A DNA stretch of 31,399 nucleotides, taken from CAYOYH01 sp964408165. GTDB lineage: Bacteria > Patescibacteriota > Saccharimonadia > Saccharimonadales > CAYOYH01. The position numbers were made by a program, and so were the translations under genes. Below the pieces are notes generated by a model that saw nothing but the letters and a program-made list of their open reading frames with translations, ran no database searches and was not told the origin of the DNA. Positions 1 to 6,602 of this stretch are shown here, piece after piece; position 1 is the stretch's first letter, and every line of letters starts with the position of its first letter. Location of the stretch: the NCBI GenBank assembly GCA_964408165.1, contig CAYOYH010000003.1, forward strand, positions 1-31,399, read 5' to 3'.

Positions 1-207
1 CAAATGCCCAAATGTTAAATGCCTAAATGCTAAATGTCGTAGGGTAGACGGTAGAAAAAACAGGAAGTAATACTAGGTGGGAGTTTAGAGATGGGAGGTG
101 TGGCACTCGGAACTCCCTACCTCTAGTTTCTAGAATCTATCGTCTGTCGTCTAACTTACAAACTACGAGTCACGAAATACGAAACATCAACCCTTCTTAA
201 TTATCTA

Positions 208-249
208 AAATTATATCAAATGTCGTACGTACGACATTTGATATAATTT
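208..249. repeat. 42-bp perfect palindrome with divergent -10 boxes
   Basis: The two 21-nt arms meet at 228/229 with no spacer and match without error. Each arm carries an extended -10 word (TGA-TATAAT), at 239-247 on the plus strand and symmetrically on the minus strand. It could be an operator or divergent promoter site, or a cruciform-forming repeat. No good -35 box is seen at 17 nt. Confidence 0.85.
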
Positions 250-357
250 CGCTTCAAGGGTGCTTCAAGGGTCGCACCCTTGAAATCTTTCCTCCCTATT
301 TCCCCATTCTAGATTCTAACTTTCAACTTCTAACTTCTATATTCCAACTTCCAACTC

Positions 358-363
358 TATAAT
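358..363 (+). promoter_or_regulatory. -10 box of a leaderless promoter for the 371 gene
   Basis: TATAAT is followed by 7 nt and then the ATG at 371, so transcription would start at or next to the start codon. There is no Shine-Dalgarno sequence. The -35 region, inside the heptad repeat tract, does not match consensus. Confidence 0.55.
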
Positions 364-370
364 AGTCGTC

Positions 371-1399
371 ATGGTCAAAAAACAGGGCAGAAGATCGAAA
401 TGGCATTGGTTATTCATCGGACTGGCTATGCTGGGATTTTTCCTAATCCTATACACTGGTCGTTCGATAATTTCCGATACCGTAGAAATCTTAAAAAACG
501 TTGATATTCGGATATTGATAATCCTGCCGCTACTACAGTTTGTGAGCTACATTTTCATCGCCGGGTACTACAGGAGCGCATTGCGAATATTTGGTCATGA
601 AATTTCACATCTCAGAGCCTACGGCACGGTTGTGTCCATATATTTCGTGGAACAGATTTTACCGTCTGGCGGGCTTTCGGGTATGTCATACATTGCCTAC
701 GCCTTACGCACAGTGGCATCTATTGGGTTGACGACAATAATTCAAATTTCAAAGTATTTATTCAACTACGCAGCCTACGTGCTTATTATTCCTGTTGGCT
801 TAGTACTGCTCATCCGCGACCAAGAAGCTGAACCTGCAGCTCTTTGGCTTGGAGTAGCGCTGTTTGTCGGTCTGACGTTGGCGTTGACGCTGGCAGGCTA
901 CCTGTTTAGTTCGCAAAATCACATAGACAGATTTGTCAAACTGGTGTCTAAGTTCGTAAACAACATCGCCCGAAAGTTTTTCAAAAAAAAGCAGCTTATC
1001 AAGGCTGGTGCATTAAGTCGCGATCTCAAAGAATTTCACAACGGAGCGAAGGGACTGCTCAATAGTAGATCGCAAATGATTAAACCCTTTCTTTTCATGG
1101 TCGCAGCTGCCACGATCCAGCTGACAACAGTCTATCTAGCCTACGTAGCGGTAGGCGAAACTCTGAACCCTGGCATAGTTATTATGGCCTTCACTTTTGC
1201 AAATGTAGTTGGCGCACTGTCGGTAGTTCCTGGCGATGTCGGTGTTCACGAAACAGCAATGATACTTGTACTCAGTGCTGTCGGCGTAGATCCTGCTGTC
1301 GCTATTTCCGGCACATTACTTTACCGAGTCTTCAACAAACTTATCGTTTTACCGGTAGGGTTTGTGGTCTACACTCGATACCTAAAGCCGGCGAATTAA
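371..1399 (+). CDS. Flippase-like integral membrane protein (LPG synthase TM / UPF0104 family)
   Basis: A 342-residue, largely hydrophobic protein with about eight membrane segments. A basic N-terminus (KKQGRRSKWHW) precedes the first helix at about residues 13-33. The pattern resembles the lysylphosphatidylglycerol-synthase transmembrane family, with the typical EQILPSGGLSG stretch near residue 95 and the V(V)PGDVGVHE stretch near residue 288. Members lacking the C-terminal aminoacyl-transferase domain, as here, are thought to move lipid-linked substrates across the membrane; the substrate cannot be told. The start is placed by a -10 box 7 nt upstream. The stop lies 4 nt before xseA, so it probably heads a four-gene transcript. 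Confidence 0.8.
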   Translation: MVKKQGRRSKWHWLFIGLAMLGFFLILYTGRSIISDTVEILKNVDIRILIILPLLQFVSYIFIAGYYRSALRIFGHEISHLRAYGTVVSIYFVEQILPSGGLSGMSYIAYALRTVASIGLTTIIQISKYLFNYAAYVLIIPVGLVLLIRDQEAEPAALWLGVALFVGLTLALTLAGYLFSSQNHIDRFVKLVSKFVNNIARKFFKKKQLIKAGALSRDLKEFHNGAKGLLNSRSQMIKPFLFMVAAATIQLTTVYLAYVAVGETLNPGIVIMAFTFANVVGALSVVPGDVGVHETAMILVLSAVGVDPAVAISGTLLYRVFNKLIVLPVGFVVYTRYLKPAN

Positions 1400-1403
1400 C
1401 CCA

Positions 1404-2564
1404 ATGAACCACAGTCTAGATTCATTTGCACCTAACGAAACGAAGGCACCAGGACTGGCGCCGACTTTCACAGTTTCGGATTTTGTAGCCACAATCAACC
1501 AGACTTTGAGCGGTGCCTATCCAGAAGTGGAAGTGGTGGGTGAGGTTTCTTCGTTCAGTATCAACCAAGGCAAGTTTGTCTTTTTTGATTTGAAGGACGA
1601 AACCGCTGTCGTTGGTTGTTTTTTGATGGTGTTTAGCTTACGAGTACCCCTGGAGGATGGCATGAAGGTGAAAGTGAAAGCCACCCCAAAGCTGACCAAC
1701 AAAGGACAGTTCAGTCTGACGGTCAAGAAGATTGAGCTTTCTGGCGAGGGATCGCTGAAGCGCGCCTACGAACTGTTGAAGGCTAAACTCGAAAAAGAAG
1801 GTTTGTTTGACCCAGCTCGGAAACGACCATTGCCGAAGTATCCACAAAAAGTAGGAATTATTACATCGGAGGATTCAGCTGGCTACGGAGATTTCGTCAA
1901 GATAGCAAACGCACGCTGGGGAGGTGTAGATTTTCACCTAGCTCACGTTCAGGTACAGGGAGAATCTGCGCCGAATCAGATTATTAAAGCTCTGGAGTAT
2001 ATGAATGAAATGTCAGAGATACCAGATGTAGTTGTACTTATTCGCGGCGGAGGTAGCCTCGAAGATTTAGCTGTGTTTAACGATGAAAAGTTGGTTCGTG
2101 CTGTTGCATCTAGCAGAGCACCAACCTTGGTTGGGATAGGTCATGAAACAGATGCAACACTTATCGATTCAGTAGCTGATGTTAGAGCGTCGACACCGAG
2201 CAATTGCGCAGAGATTCTTTTACATGATCGGATTAGTTATAGCCATGCAATTAATGCACTGGAGCATCAGGTGCATAGTTCAATGGAGAGGTTGATTGAG
2301 GGTCAGCGTAGAGAATTTATGCAACGCATAGATGAAGCTATGAACTCAATTATCGAAAGCGCTCAGATGCGACTTGAATCTTTTACGCGTACACTGCGAG
2401 GCTACGACCCGAGCCAAGCCCTTAGGCGAGGTTACGCAGTAGCTCGACTGGGCGGCAAGGTGCTCAAGTCTGGCGAAGGGCTGAGGGTCGGATCACTCGT
2501 CGTGTTAGAATTAAGTGACACACTAATAGATACAGAGGTGAAAAATGTTAGCCCAAAACAGTAG
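1404..2564 (+). CDS. xseA: Exodeoxyribonuclease VII large subunit
   Basis: Catalytic subunit of exonuclease VII, which degrades single-stranded DNA from both ends to oligonucleotides in the cytoplasm. An N-terminal OB-fold spans roughly residues 22-115, followed by the catalytic region with KVGIITSEDSAGYGD near 149-163, the signature IRGGGSLEDLAVFND at 213-227, and VGIGHETDATLIDSVADVRA at 243-262. A helical stretch rich in charged residues follows, then a short C-terminal beta segment with RRGYAVARLGGK. At 386 residues it is slightly shorter than the usual 400-450. It is 4 nt behind the flippase-like gene and overlaps xseB by 20 nt, as expected for co-translated subunits. Confidence 0.95.
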   Translation: MNHSLDSFAPNETKAPGLAPTFTVSDFVATINQTLSGAYPEVEVVGEVSSFSINQGKFVFFDLKDETAVVGCFLMVFSLRVPLEDGMKVKVKATPKLTNKGQFSLTVKKIELSGEGSLKRAYELLKAKLEKEGLFDPARKRPLPKYPQKVGIITSEDSAGYGDFVKIANARWGGVDFHLAHVQVQGESAPNQIIKALEYMNEMSEIPDVVVLIRGGGSLEDLAVFNDEKLVRAVASSRAPTLVGIGHETDATLIDSVADVRASTPSNCAEILLHDRISYSHAINALEHQVHSSMERLIEGQRREFMQRIDEAMNSIIESAQMRLESFTRTLRGYDPSQALRRGYAVARLGGKVLKSGEGLRVGSLVVLELSDTLIDTEVKNVSPKQ

Positions 2565-2754
2565 TTCTATCCAGAAGAAGATGAAACAGCTTGAAGAAAT
2601 TGTTGAATGGTTTGAGTCTGATAATGTAGATATTGACGAAGCTTTGGCCAAATACGAGAGCGGTCTAAAACTAGCCAACGAACTACAGGATGATGTGAAA
2701 TCGGCTAAGAACAAATTTACCAAGATAAAGAAATCATTCTCTGAAGTAGATTAA
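2545..2754 (+). CDS. xseB: Exodeoxyribonuclease VII small subunit
   Basis: A 69-residue, acidic, all-helical protein that holds the large subunit in an active complex. The family pattern is clear: the LEEIVEWFES helix, the D-x-D-x-x-ALAKYESGLKLANEL core and a trailing basic helix. The ATG at 2545 lies inside xseA and is preceded by AGAGGTG a few bases upstream, which supports this start. The stop codon TAA abuts the ATG of the next gene. Confidence 0.93.
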   Translation: MLAQNSSSIQKKMKQLEEIVEWFESDNVDIDEALAKYESGLKLANELQDDVKSAKNKFTKIKKSFSEVD

Positions 2755-3249
2755 ATGTTTTTTCTCTCCGTAGTCATTGTGGCGCTGACGCTTCTTTTTA
2801 CTGTCACGGTGTTTTTTGGACCGCCGTATGTGCGCTCTCACAAACAACCTGTCGAAACGGCGCTTGATATTCTTGGTCTTAAAAAAGACGACCATCTGTT
2901 GGATCTTGGCTCGGGCGATGGGGCAGTGCTACTCGCAGCTGCCCATAGGGGCGTACGGACAACGGGGTACGAGCTCAACCCGATTCTTTGGCTGGTTTCC
3001 CTTTGGCGAACTCGCAAGTTTCGTAGCCTAGTGAGCGCTAGGTGGGGGAATATGTGGCAGGCGCCGATAAACGACCACACCCAGAACATCTATGTTTTTT
3101 CAGATAAACGGTTTCTGCGAAGGCTGGATAAAATGATTTCTAGCTCCAGTGCCAAAGTGACACTGGTTTCATATTCGTACAAAATCCCCGGCAAAAAAAT
3201 CACCAAGGTTGAGAATGGGATGTATCTTTATGAATATGGCAACAAGTAG
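2755..3249 (+). CDS. Membrane-anchored class I SAM methyltransferase (FAM173-like)
   Basis: A 164-residue protein with one N-terminal hydrophobic anchor (residues 1-22) and a compact SAM-binding domain. Motif I reads LLDLGSGDGAV (residues 47-57), followed by GYELNPILWLVS near 71-82. The short domain, its anchor and this GYELNP motif resemble the FAM173 lysine methyltransferases (ANTKMT/ATPSCKMT relatives). That is a family-level inference and the substrate is unknown. The ATG directly follows the xseB stop codon (TAAATG), implying translational coupling. No link to exonuclease VII is known. Confidence 0.72.
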   Translation: MFFLSVVIVALTLLFTVTVFFGPPYVRSHKQPVETALDILGLKKDDHLLDLGSGDGAVLLAAAHRGVRTTGYELNPILWLVSLWRTRKFRSLVSARWGNMWQAPINDHTQNIYVFSDKRFLRRLDKMISSSSAKVTLVSYSYKIPGKKITKVENGMYLYEYGNK

Positions 3250-3447
3250 ACGACAGACGACAGACGATAGGGAACAGGAAACAGGAAGCAGGAAGCAGGA
3301 AGCAGGGAATAGGGAATAGGGAATAGGGAATAGGGAATAGGGAATAGGGAATGCCACAGGATAGACGATAAAAAAAGCAGGAAGCAAGAAACTCCTCCGC
3401 TGTCCAGCGGACTCCCGCTTCTATCTTTCTTCTGACTCGTGTAAACT
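3250..3447. repeat. Heptad repeat tract with 7 x GGGAATA
   Basis: From 3248 the sequence runs in uninterrupted 7-nt words that change gradually: gacagac, gataggg, aacagga, agcagga, agcaggg, aataggg. Positions 3305-3353 hold six copies of GGGAATA and one GGGAATG. A TAGACGATA core recurs at about 3361. A hairpin at 3396-3411 (TCCGCT gtcc AGCGGA) ends the tract and might terminate the upstream operon, but it lacks a T-run. Confidence 0.88.
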
Positions 3448-3453
3448 GTGTTT

Positions 3454-4104
3454 ATGCTTAAATTGAATGAACAAGGGCGTGTTGACCCTCTTATGTTACC
3501 GTTCATAGTAGTCCTACTCCTAGCTCTGGGCTTCGGTGCATTTAGTGTCTGGGCCTACTCTAGCTACAGTGATCAAAGGAACAGTGTCGACGCTATCGTT
3601 GCCGCAGAAGTTGCTAGCGCCGAGGAAGCTCAAGAACAACTATTGCGCGCAGAATTTGAAGAAGAACTAAAAAACCCGAACAGAACATACATTAGCCCTA
3701 GCGCTCTTGGGAGCGTAAAGATTATTTACCCCAAAACTTGGAGTGCCTACATTCAAACGCAAGAGACTGGCGCATTGAGATTAGAGGGCTATTTTCACCC
3801 GAACTATGTTCCTTCAACTAATAGCGATGTCCTGTATGCGGTGCGCGTTAGCTTGTCTAGGTCCGATTACACCAGAGAGCTAGCTAGTTACCAGAGGGCA
3901 GTAGAGCGGGGCGAGCTAACCGCTACGGCCATAAAAGTTTCTGGTGCTAAAGGCACCCGGCTTGACGGCTTGATTAAAAGAGACGTAACCGGTGCAATTG
4001 TGCTACTTCCGCTGCGCGACAACACTTTGCTAATCTGGACTGAATCGACAGATTTTATGGCCGATTTCAATAGGGTTATCTCCAATCTGACGTATTCACC
4101 CTGA
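3454..4104 (+). CDS. One-TM exported protein of unknown function
   Basis: I do not recognise a family. The protein has 216 residues. A short N-terminus (MLKLNEQGRVDP) is followed by a hydrophobic helix at about residues 14-34, an alanine/glutamate-rich likely coiled segment (about 45-75) and an extracytoplasmic alpha/beta domain with no evident catalytic motif. N-in, C-out topology is likely. A GTG at 3448 would add two residues. I prefer the ATG at 3454 because a -10-like TAAACT at 3442-3447 lies 6 nt upstream, the leaderless arrangement seen elsewhere in this window, and there is no Shine-Dalgarno sequence. It stands alone between two heptad repeat tracts. Confidence 0.68.
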   Translation: MLKLNEQGRVDPLMLPFIVVLLLALGFGAFSVWAYSSYSDQRNSVDAIVAAEVASAEEAQEQLLRAEFEEELKNPNRTYISPSALGSVKIIYPKTWSAYIQTQETGALRLEGYFHPNYVPSTNSDVLYAVRVSLSRSDYTRELASYQRAVERGELTATAIKVSGAKGTRLDGLIKRDVTGAIVLLPLRDNTLLIWTESTDFMADFNRVISNLTYSP

Positions 4105-4176
4105 GTTAGACGATAGAATACAGCAAACAGGAAACAGGAAACAGCAAACAGGAAACAGGAAACAGGAAACAGGAAA

Positions 4177-4240
4177 TAGACGACAGCCTCGATGCTTCGG
4201 GCGGGGCTCCGATTGTAGCGTCGGAGACGACAGATTCTAG
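4177..4240. repeat. 64-bp two-hairpin repeat, copy 1
   Basis: Reverse complement of 26051-26114 over 64 bases with three mismatches. It holds TCCGA-8 nt-TCGGA and a CCTCG/CGGGG-type stem that is complete (GCCCCG/CGGGGC) in the other copy. It begins with TAGACGACAG and ends with ATTCTAG, the boundary words of the heptad repeat family. Confidence 0.85.
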
Positions 4241-4423
4241 AAGCTAGAATGGGGGAATGGTAGACGGTGGGAAGTGGGGAGTGAACGACAGACGACAGAG
4301 AAAAGGGTCGTGGGTCCGTAGCTTGTAGTTAGAGATTGGAGATTGGAGTCGAGAGCTTGGAGTTTTTTGTTTTTTGCTATCGTCTATCGTCTGTCGTCTG
4401 TCGTCTAGCCCAGGCGGACAGGC
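4225..4423. repeat. 199-bp perfect inverted repeat, left copy
   Basis: Base-for-base reverse complement of 31086-31284, compared segment by segment over all 199 positions. The ends themselves are inverted (AGACGACAGA at the left, TCTGTCGTCT near the right), and a GGCGGACAGGC palindrome half closes it. The interior is made of 7-nt words. Confidence 0.93.
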
Positions 4424-4507
4424 ATTGCGAAGAACATTTAATCTCACTTATGCTCGCGTTAGACTAGGCAGGTTTGCTAGAATGTATCCATACAAGAGGG
4501 TAGGTGT

Positions 4508-5248
4508 GTGGCAGTGTCTGAAGACAAACAAGTACAAAAAGAAGCACTAGGTCTCATTAGTGCCGCTTCGCATGACCTAAAAGCGCCGATAACGCTAATC
4601 AAGGGTCTAAACGATTTGATGCGAAGTGGCAAACTTAGCAAAAAAAAGCACGATCAATACACCAAGCGCATAGCCATGAGCTTGGTGCAGATGGAGCGCA
4701 CTCTCGAGACCATCGAGACTATTGATTCGGTGATTGCCGGACAACAACAGATGGCGCTAGAGCCAATCAGTATTAATGAAATCATCAGCACCGTTGCTCA
4801 CCAGCTCGGGCCCAAAGCTAAAGAGTACGATCAAAAGCTGGTTATTAAAAGTAGCCGGCAGTCGCCGGTGGTGCTGTCTAACAGGAACATTTTGGAAAAT
4901 GCTATTTATAGTTTGGCAGATAACGCCATCAAGTATTCCCAGCCCCACAGCGAGATACTAATCCGATCATCTAAGGCCTCGCGCCAGGGGTTTGCTCGCC
5001 TAACTATTCGCGACAAAACCGTTGGTGTGCGTAGGGGCGATTGGGATAGAGTCATGCGGGCAATCGGCAAGATGGATTCGCCAAATCTGGCGCACGCCGG
5101 AGATAGCGGTCTGGGTTTGTTTGCAACGGTCAGTTTGGTTCAGAGCCTCAATGGCATGGTCGGAGTCAAGCCGGTACAAGGCGGTAGCAGTTTTTTCATT
5201 GAACTCCCCATAGCTCACCAGCTTGACCTCGGACTCTCGCAAACATGA
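4508..5248 (+). CDS. Soluble sensor histidine kinase
   Basis: A 246-residue kinase without membrane helices or a recognisable sensor domain, so it should act in the cytoplasm. The dimerisation/phosphoacceptor helix holds the H-box SHDLKAPITLIKG, with His22 as the likely phosphorylated residue. The ATPase domain has an N-box (ENAIYSLADNAIKYS, about residues 137-151) and a G2 box (GDSGLGLFATVSLV, near 198). The G1 box is degenerate: DKTVGV replaces the usual DxGxG, so ATP binding may be altered. The GTG start has AGAGGGTAGG just upstream; a second GTG two codons on is possible. It overlaps the response regulator by ATGA, so the two form a pair. Confidence 0.88.
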   Translation: MAVSEDKQVQKEALGLISAASHDLKAPITLIKGLNDLMRSGKLSKKKHDQYTKRIAMSLVQMERTLETIETIDSVIAGQQQMALEPISINEIISTVAHQLGPKAKEYDQKLVIKSSRQSPVVLSNRNILENAIYSLADNAIKYSQPHSEILIRSSKASRQGFARLTIRDKTVGVRRGDWDRVMRAIGKMDSPNLAHAGDSGLGLFATVSLVQSLNGMVGVKPVQGGSSFFIELPIAHQLDLGLSQT

Positions 5249-5616
5249 AAGTCTTGATTGTTGAGGATGACAAAATGCTGGCTACTATGTACCGCGATGG
5301 CTTTGAAGGCGCTGGGCACAAAGTAGTCAGCGCCCACAGCGCCCAGGACGCCCTGAACAAACTTGATGAAACTGCGGTGGATTTGATACTGCTGGACCTA
5401 ATTTTACCTGGTAGGAGCGGCGTAGAAGTGATTCACGAACTAAGCTCATATAGCGATTGGCAGAAAATCCCAGTGATATTGATGAGCGACAACCACCCGT
5501 CGACCTTCAAGATTGCCAAAAAAGATTTAGCCAAATATTCGGTGCACAAACTGGTTTTCAAACAGCAGATAACCCCGAGTGCGGTAGTTGAATTGGCGGA
5601 GGAGATTGTTGGGTGA
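5245..5616 (+). CDS. Single-domain response regulator (REC only)
   Basis: A 123-residue receiver domain. The acidic pair Asp8/Asp9, phospho-acceptor Asp51 (in LILLDLILPG), Ser81 in the Thr/Ser switch position and Lys106 are all in place. There is no DNA-binding or enzymatic output domain, so signalling must pass by protein contact, as in CheY or Spo0F. Its start overlaps the kinase stop by 4 nt (ATGA), which makes a cognate pair very likely. The stop is TGA, showing normal use of that codon. The target is not evident from the neighbours. Confidence 0.92.
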   Translation: MKVLIVEDDKMLATMYRDGFEGAGHKVVSAHSAQDALNKLDETAVDLILLDLILPGRSGVEVIHELSSYSDWQKIPVILMSDNHPSTFKIAKKDLAKYSVHKLVFKQQITPSAVVELAEEIVG

Positions 5617-5769
5617 CTTTAGTCTCAGAAATATATCCCAAGCCTGCTTGCCACCTGCCTGAGACTGTACCATGCCTGTGTTGACACCCCCTCAGGCGGG
5701 CGTCGAGTACAGGCACGGGCAAACAGGTGTTAAACATGGCGAAATTTATTGTTCAAAGCAGGCTTTGAA
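5617..5769 (+). promoter_or_regulatory. Structured leader upstream of recO
   Basis: Three pairings stand out: AGTCTCAG (5621-5628) with CTGAGACT (5659-5666); GCCTGT (5674-5679) with ACAGGC (5709-5714); and, nested inside that, TTGAC (5681-5685) with GTCGA (5702-5706). No T-run follows, so this is more likely an mRNA leader or repeat than a terminator. Confidence 0.4.
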
Positions 5770-6462
5770 GTGAGCGCTCGTTATAGCACCACCGCAATAA
5801 TCCTCCGTCGTGTGGACTACGGTGAAGCCGACCGAGTAATCACATTCCTAACTCCAGATCAAGGCAAGATTGCCGTCATCGCTAGGGGTGTTCGGCGGGA
5901 AAAGAGCAAGTTAGCCGGCGGTATAGAGCTCTTTTCCGAAGCCAATGTAGTGATTGTGGAGGGCAGGGGTGATTTGGGCATTTTGGCCTCAGCACGGTTG
6001 ATAGAATTCTATCGACACATCATCACCGATTACGAAAGGATCACCTCGGCTTACCAGGCGATAAAGTTCGTTGGCGATCTAACGGAGGACGGTGCCGGTA
6101 GCGAGTTTTATGAACTTCTTAACACTGCGCTCAAAACCTTGAATAATCTGGAAATACCAGTGGTGTTAGGTGAGGCTTGGTACAAACTAAATATCTTGAA
6201 ATTAATGGGCTTGGAGCCAGACTTGACACTAGATTCAAAAGGCGACAAATTGAGCGCACAATCTAGCTATAGGTACGATCTCCGCGAAGGCTCTTTGACT
6301 AAAGACACCAAAAGTAATCTGTCGGCTAACCATATAAAAACTTGGCGTCTGCTACTCACCCAGCAACCAGAGGTCATAGCCAGAGTTGTCGGAGTTACGG
6401 AGGCGGTAGAGGAGACAGCGGAACTTATCGACAAAATGTATAAAAACACTCCTGGTGCGTAA
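5770..6462 (+). CDS. recO: DNA repair/recombination protein RecO
   Basis: RecO loads RecA onto SSB-coated single-stranded DNA with RecR and anneals strands. The N-terminal OB-fold reads STTAIILRRVDYGEADRVIT and KIAVIARGVRREKSKLAGG, typical of the family, and is followed by the helical C-terminal domain. The four-cysteine zinc motif of many RecO proteins is absent. I chose the GTG at 5770 (MSARYSTT, 230 residues) because it fits the usual RecO N-terminus and has AGG 7 nt upstream; a TTG at 5749 would add seven residues. glyS follows after a 140-nt structured spacer. Confidence 0.9.
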   Translation: MSARYSTTAIILRRVDYGEADRVITFLTPDQGKIAVIARGVRREKSKLAGGIELFSEANVVIVEGRGDLGILASARLIEFYRHIITDYERITSAYQAIKFVGDLTEDGAGSEFYELLNTALKTLNNLEIPVVLGEAWYKLNILKLMGLEPDLTLDSKGDKLSAQSSYRYDLREGSLTKDTKSNLSANHIKTWRLLLTQQPEVIARVVGVTEAVEETAELIDKMYKNTPGA

Positions 6463-6511
6463 AAAAAGACCAGCCATCGGAATTCATTAGGTACGATTCT
6501 CGTGAAACTTT

Positions 6512-6599
6512 TCTAGTTCGGGGAGCCGAAGTTTGCGCACGCGAAAGCCAATCAACACTTGTAGCTTGCCTAAGAAAGCCCTTTCCCCGATACTAGAGG
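6512..6599 (+). promoter_or_regulatory. Long-range stem covering the glyS ribosome-binding site
   Basis: TCTAGTTCGGGGA (6512-6524) can pair with TCCCCGA-T-ACTAGA (6584-6597), 13 base pairs with a single bulged T. The 3' arm overlaps the Shine-Dalgarno AGAGG (6595-6599), which lies 3 nt before the glyS ATG. Neither T-box nor glycine-riboswitch consensus words are present, so this is an unassigned candidate for translational control. Confidence 0.5.
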
Positions 6600-6602
6600 T
6601 TA

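Larger units (their letters stand above)
1..370. repeat. Intergenic repeat region upstream of 371
   Basis: No gene is visible here. Positions 1-40 repeat an aaatgc/taaatgc motif. Positions 40-110 are purine-rich and 115-357 mostly pyrimidine-rich, with 7-nt periodic words such as tctaact, ttcaact and tccaact. The TAGACGACAG-type core of the repeat family is present near 137-155 on the opposite strand (ctgtcgtcta). Two hairpin-forming sequences are embedded: the perfect palindrome at 208-249 and a 9-bp stem with a 3-nt loop at 264-284 (TTCAAGGGT / ACCCTTGAA). Confidence 0.75.
4105..4507. repeat. Repeat-filled intergenic region
   Basis: No gene is visible. It contains eight ACAGGAA/ACAGCAA units at 4120-4175, a two-hairpin repeat at 4177-4240 shared with 26051-26114, and the left copy of the 199-bp inverted repeat (4225-4423). 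The last 80 bases carry a probable promoter for the kinase (TAGAAT near 4478) and the ribosome-binding sequence AGAGGGTAGG before 4508. Confidence 0.85.

Noticed and set aside
3169..3506. Minus-strand frames encoding repeated FPIPYSL peptides
   Set aside because: They are read-through of the GGGAATA heptad tract. Because 7 is not a multiple of 3, the peptide period is an artefact.
3305..4175. CRISPR array suspected from the regular repeats
   Set aside because: The units are contiguous 7-mers without spacers, and no cas genes are in the window.
6463..6602. T-box or glycine riboswitch upstream of glyS
   Set aside because: The leader is only 140 nt and lacks the T-box GGTGG-ACC-CG core and the glycine aptamer consensus; only the SD-masking stem is supported.
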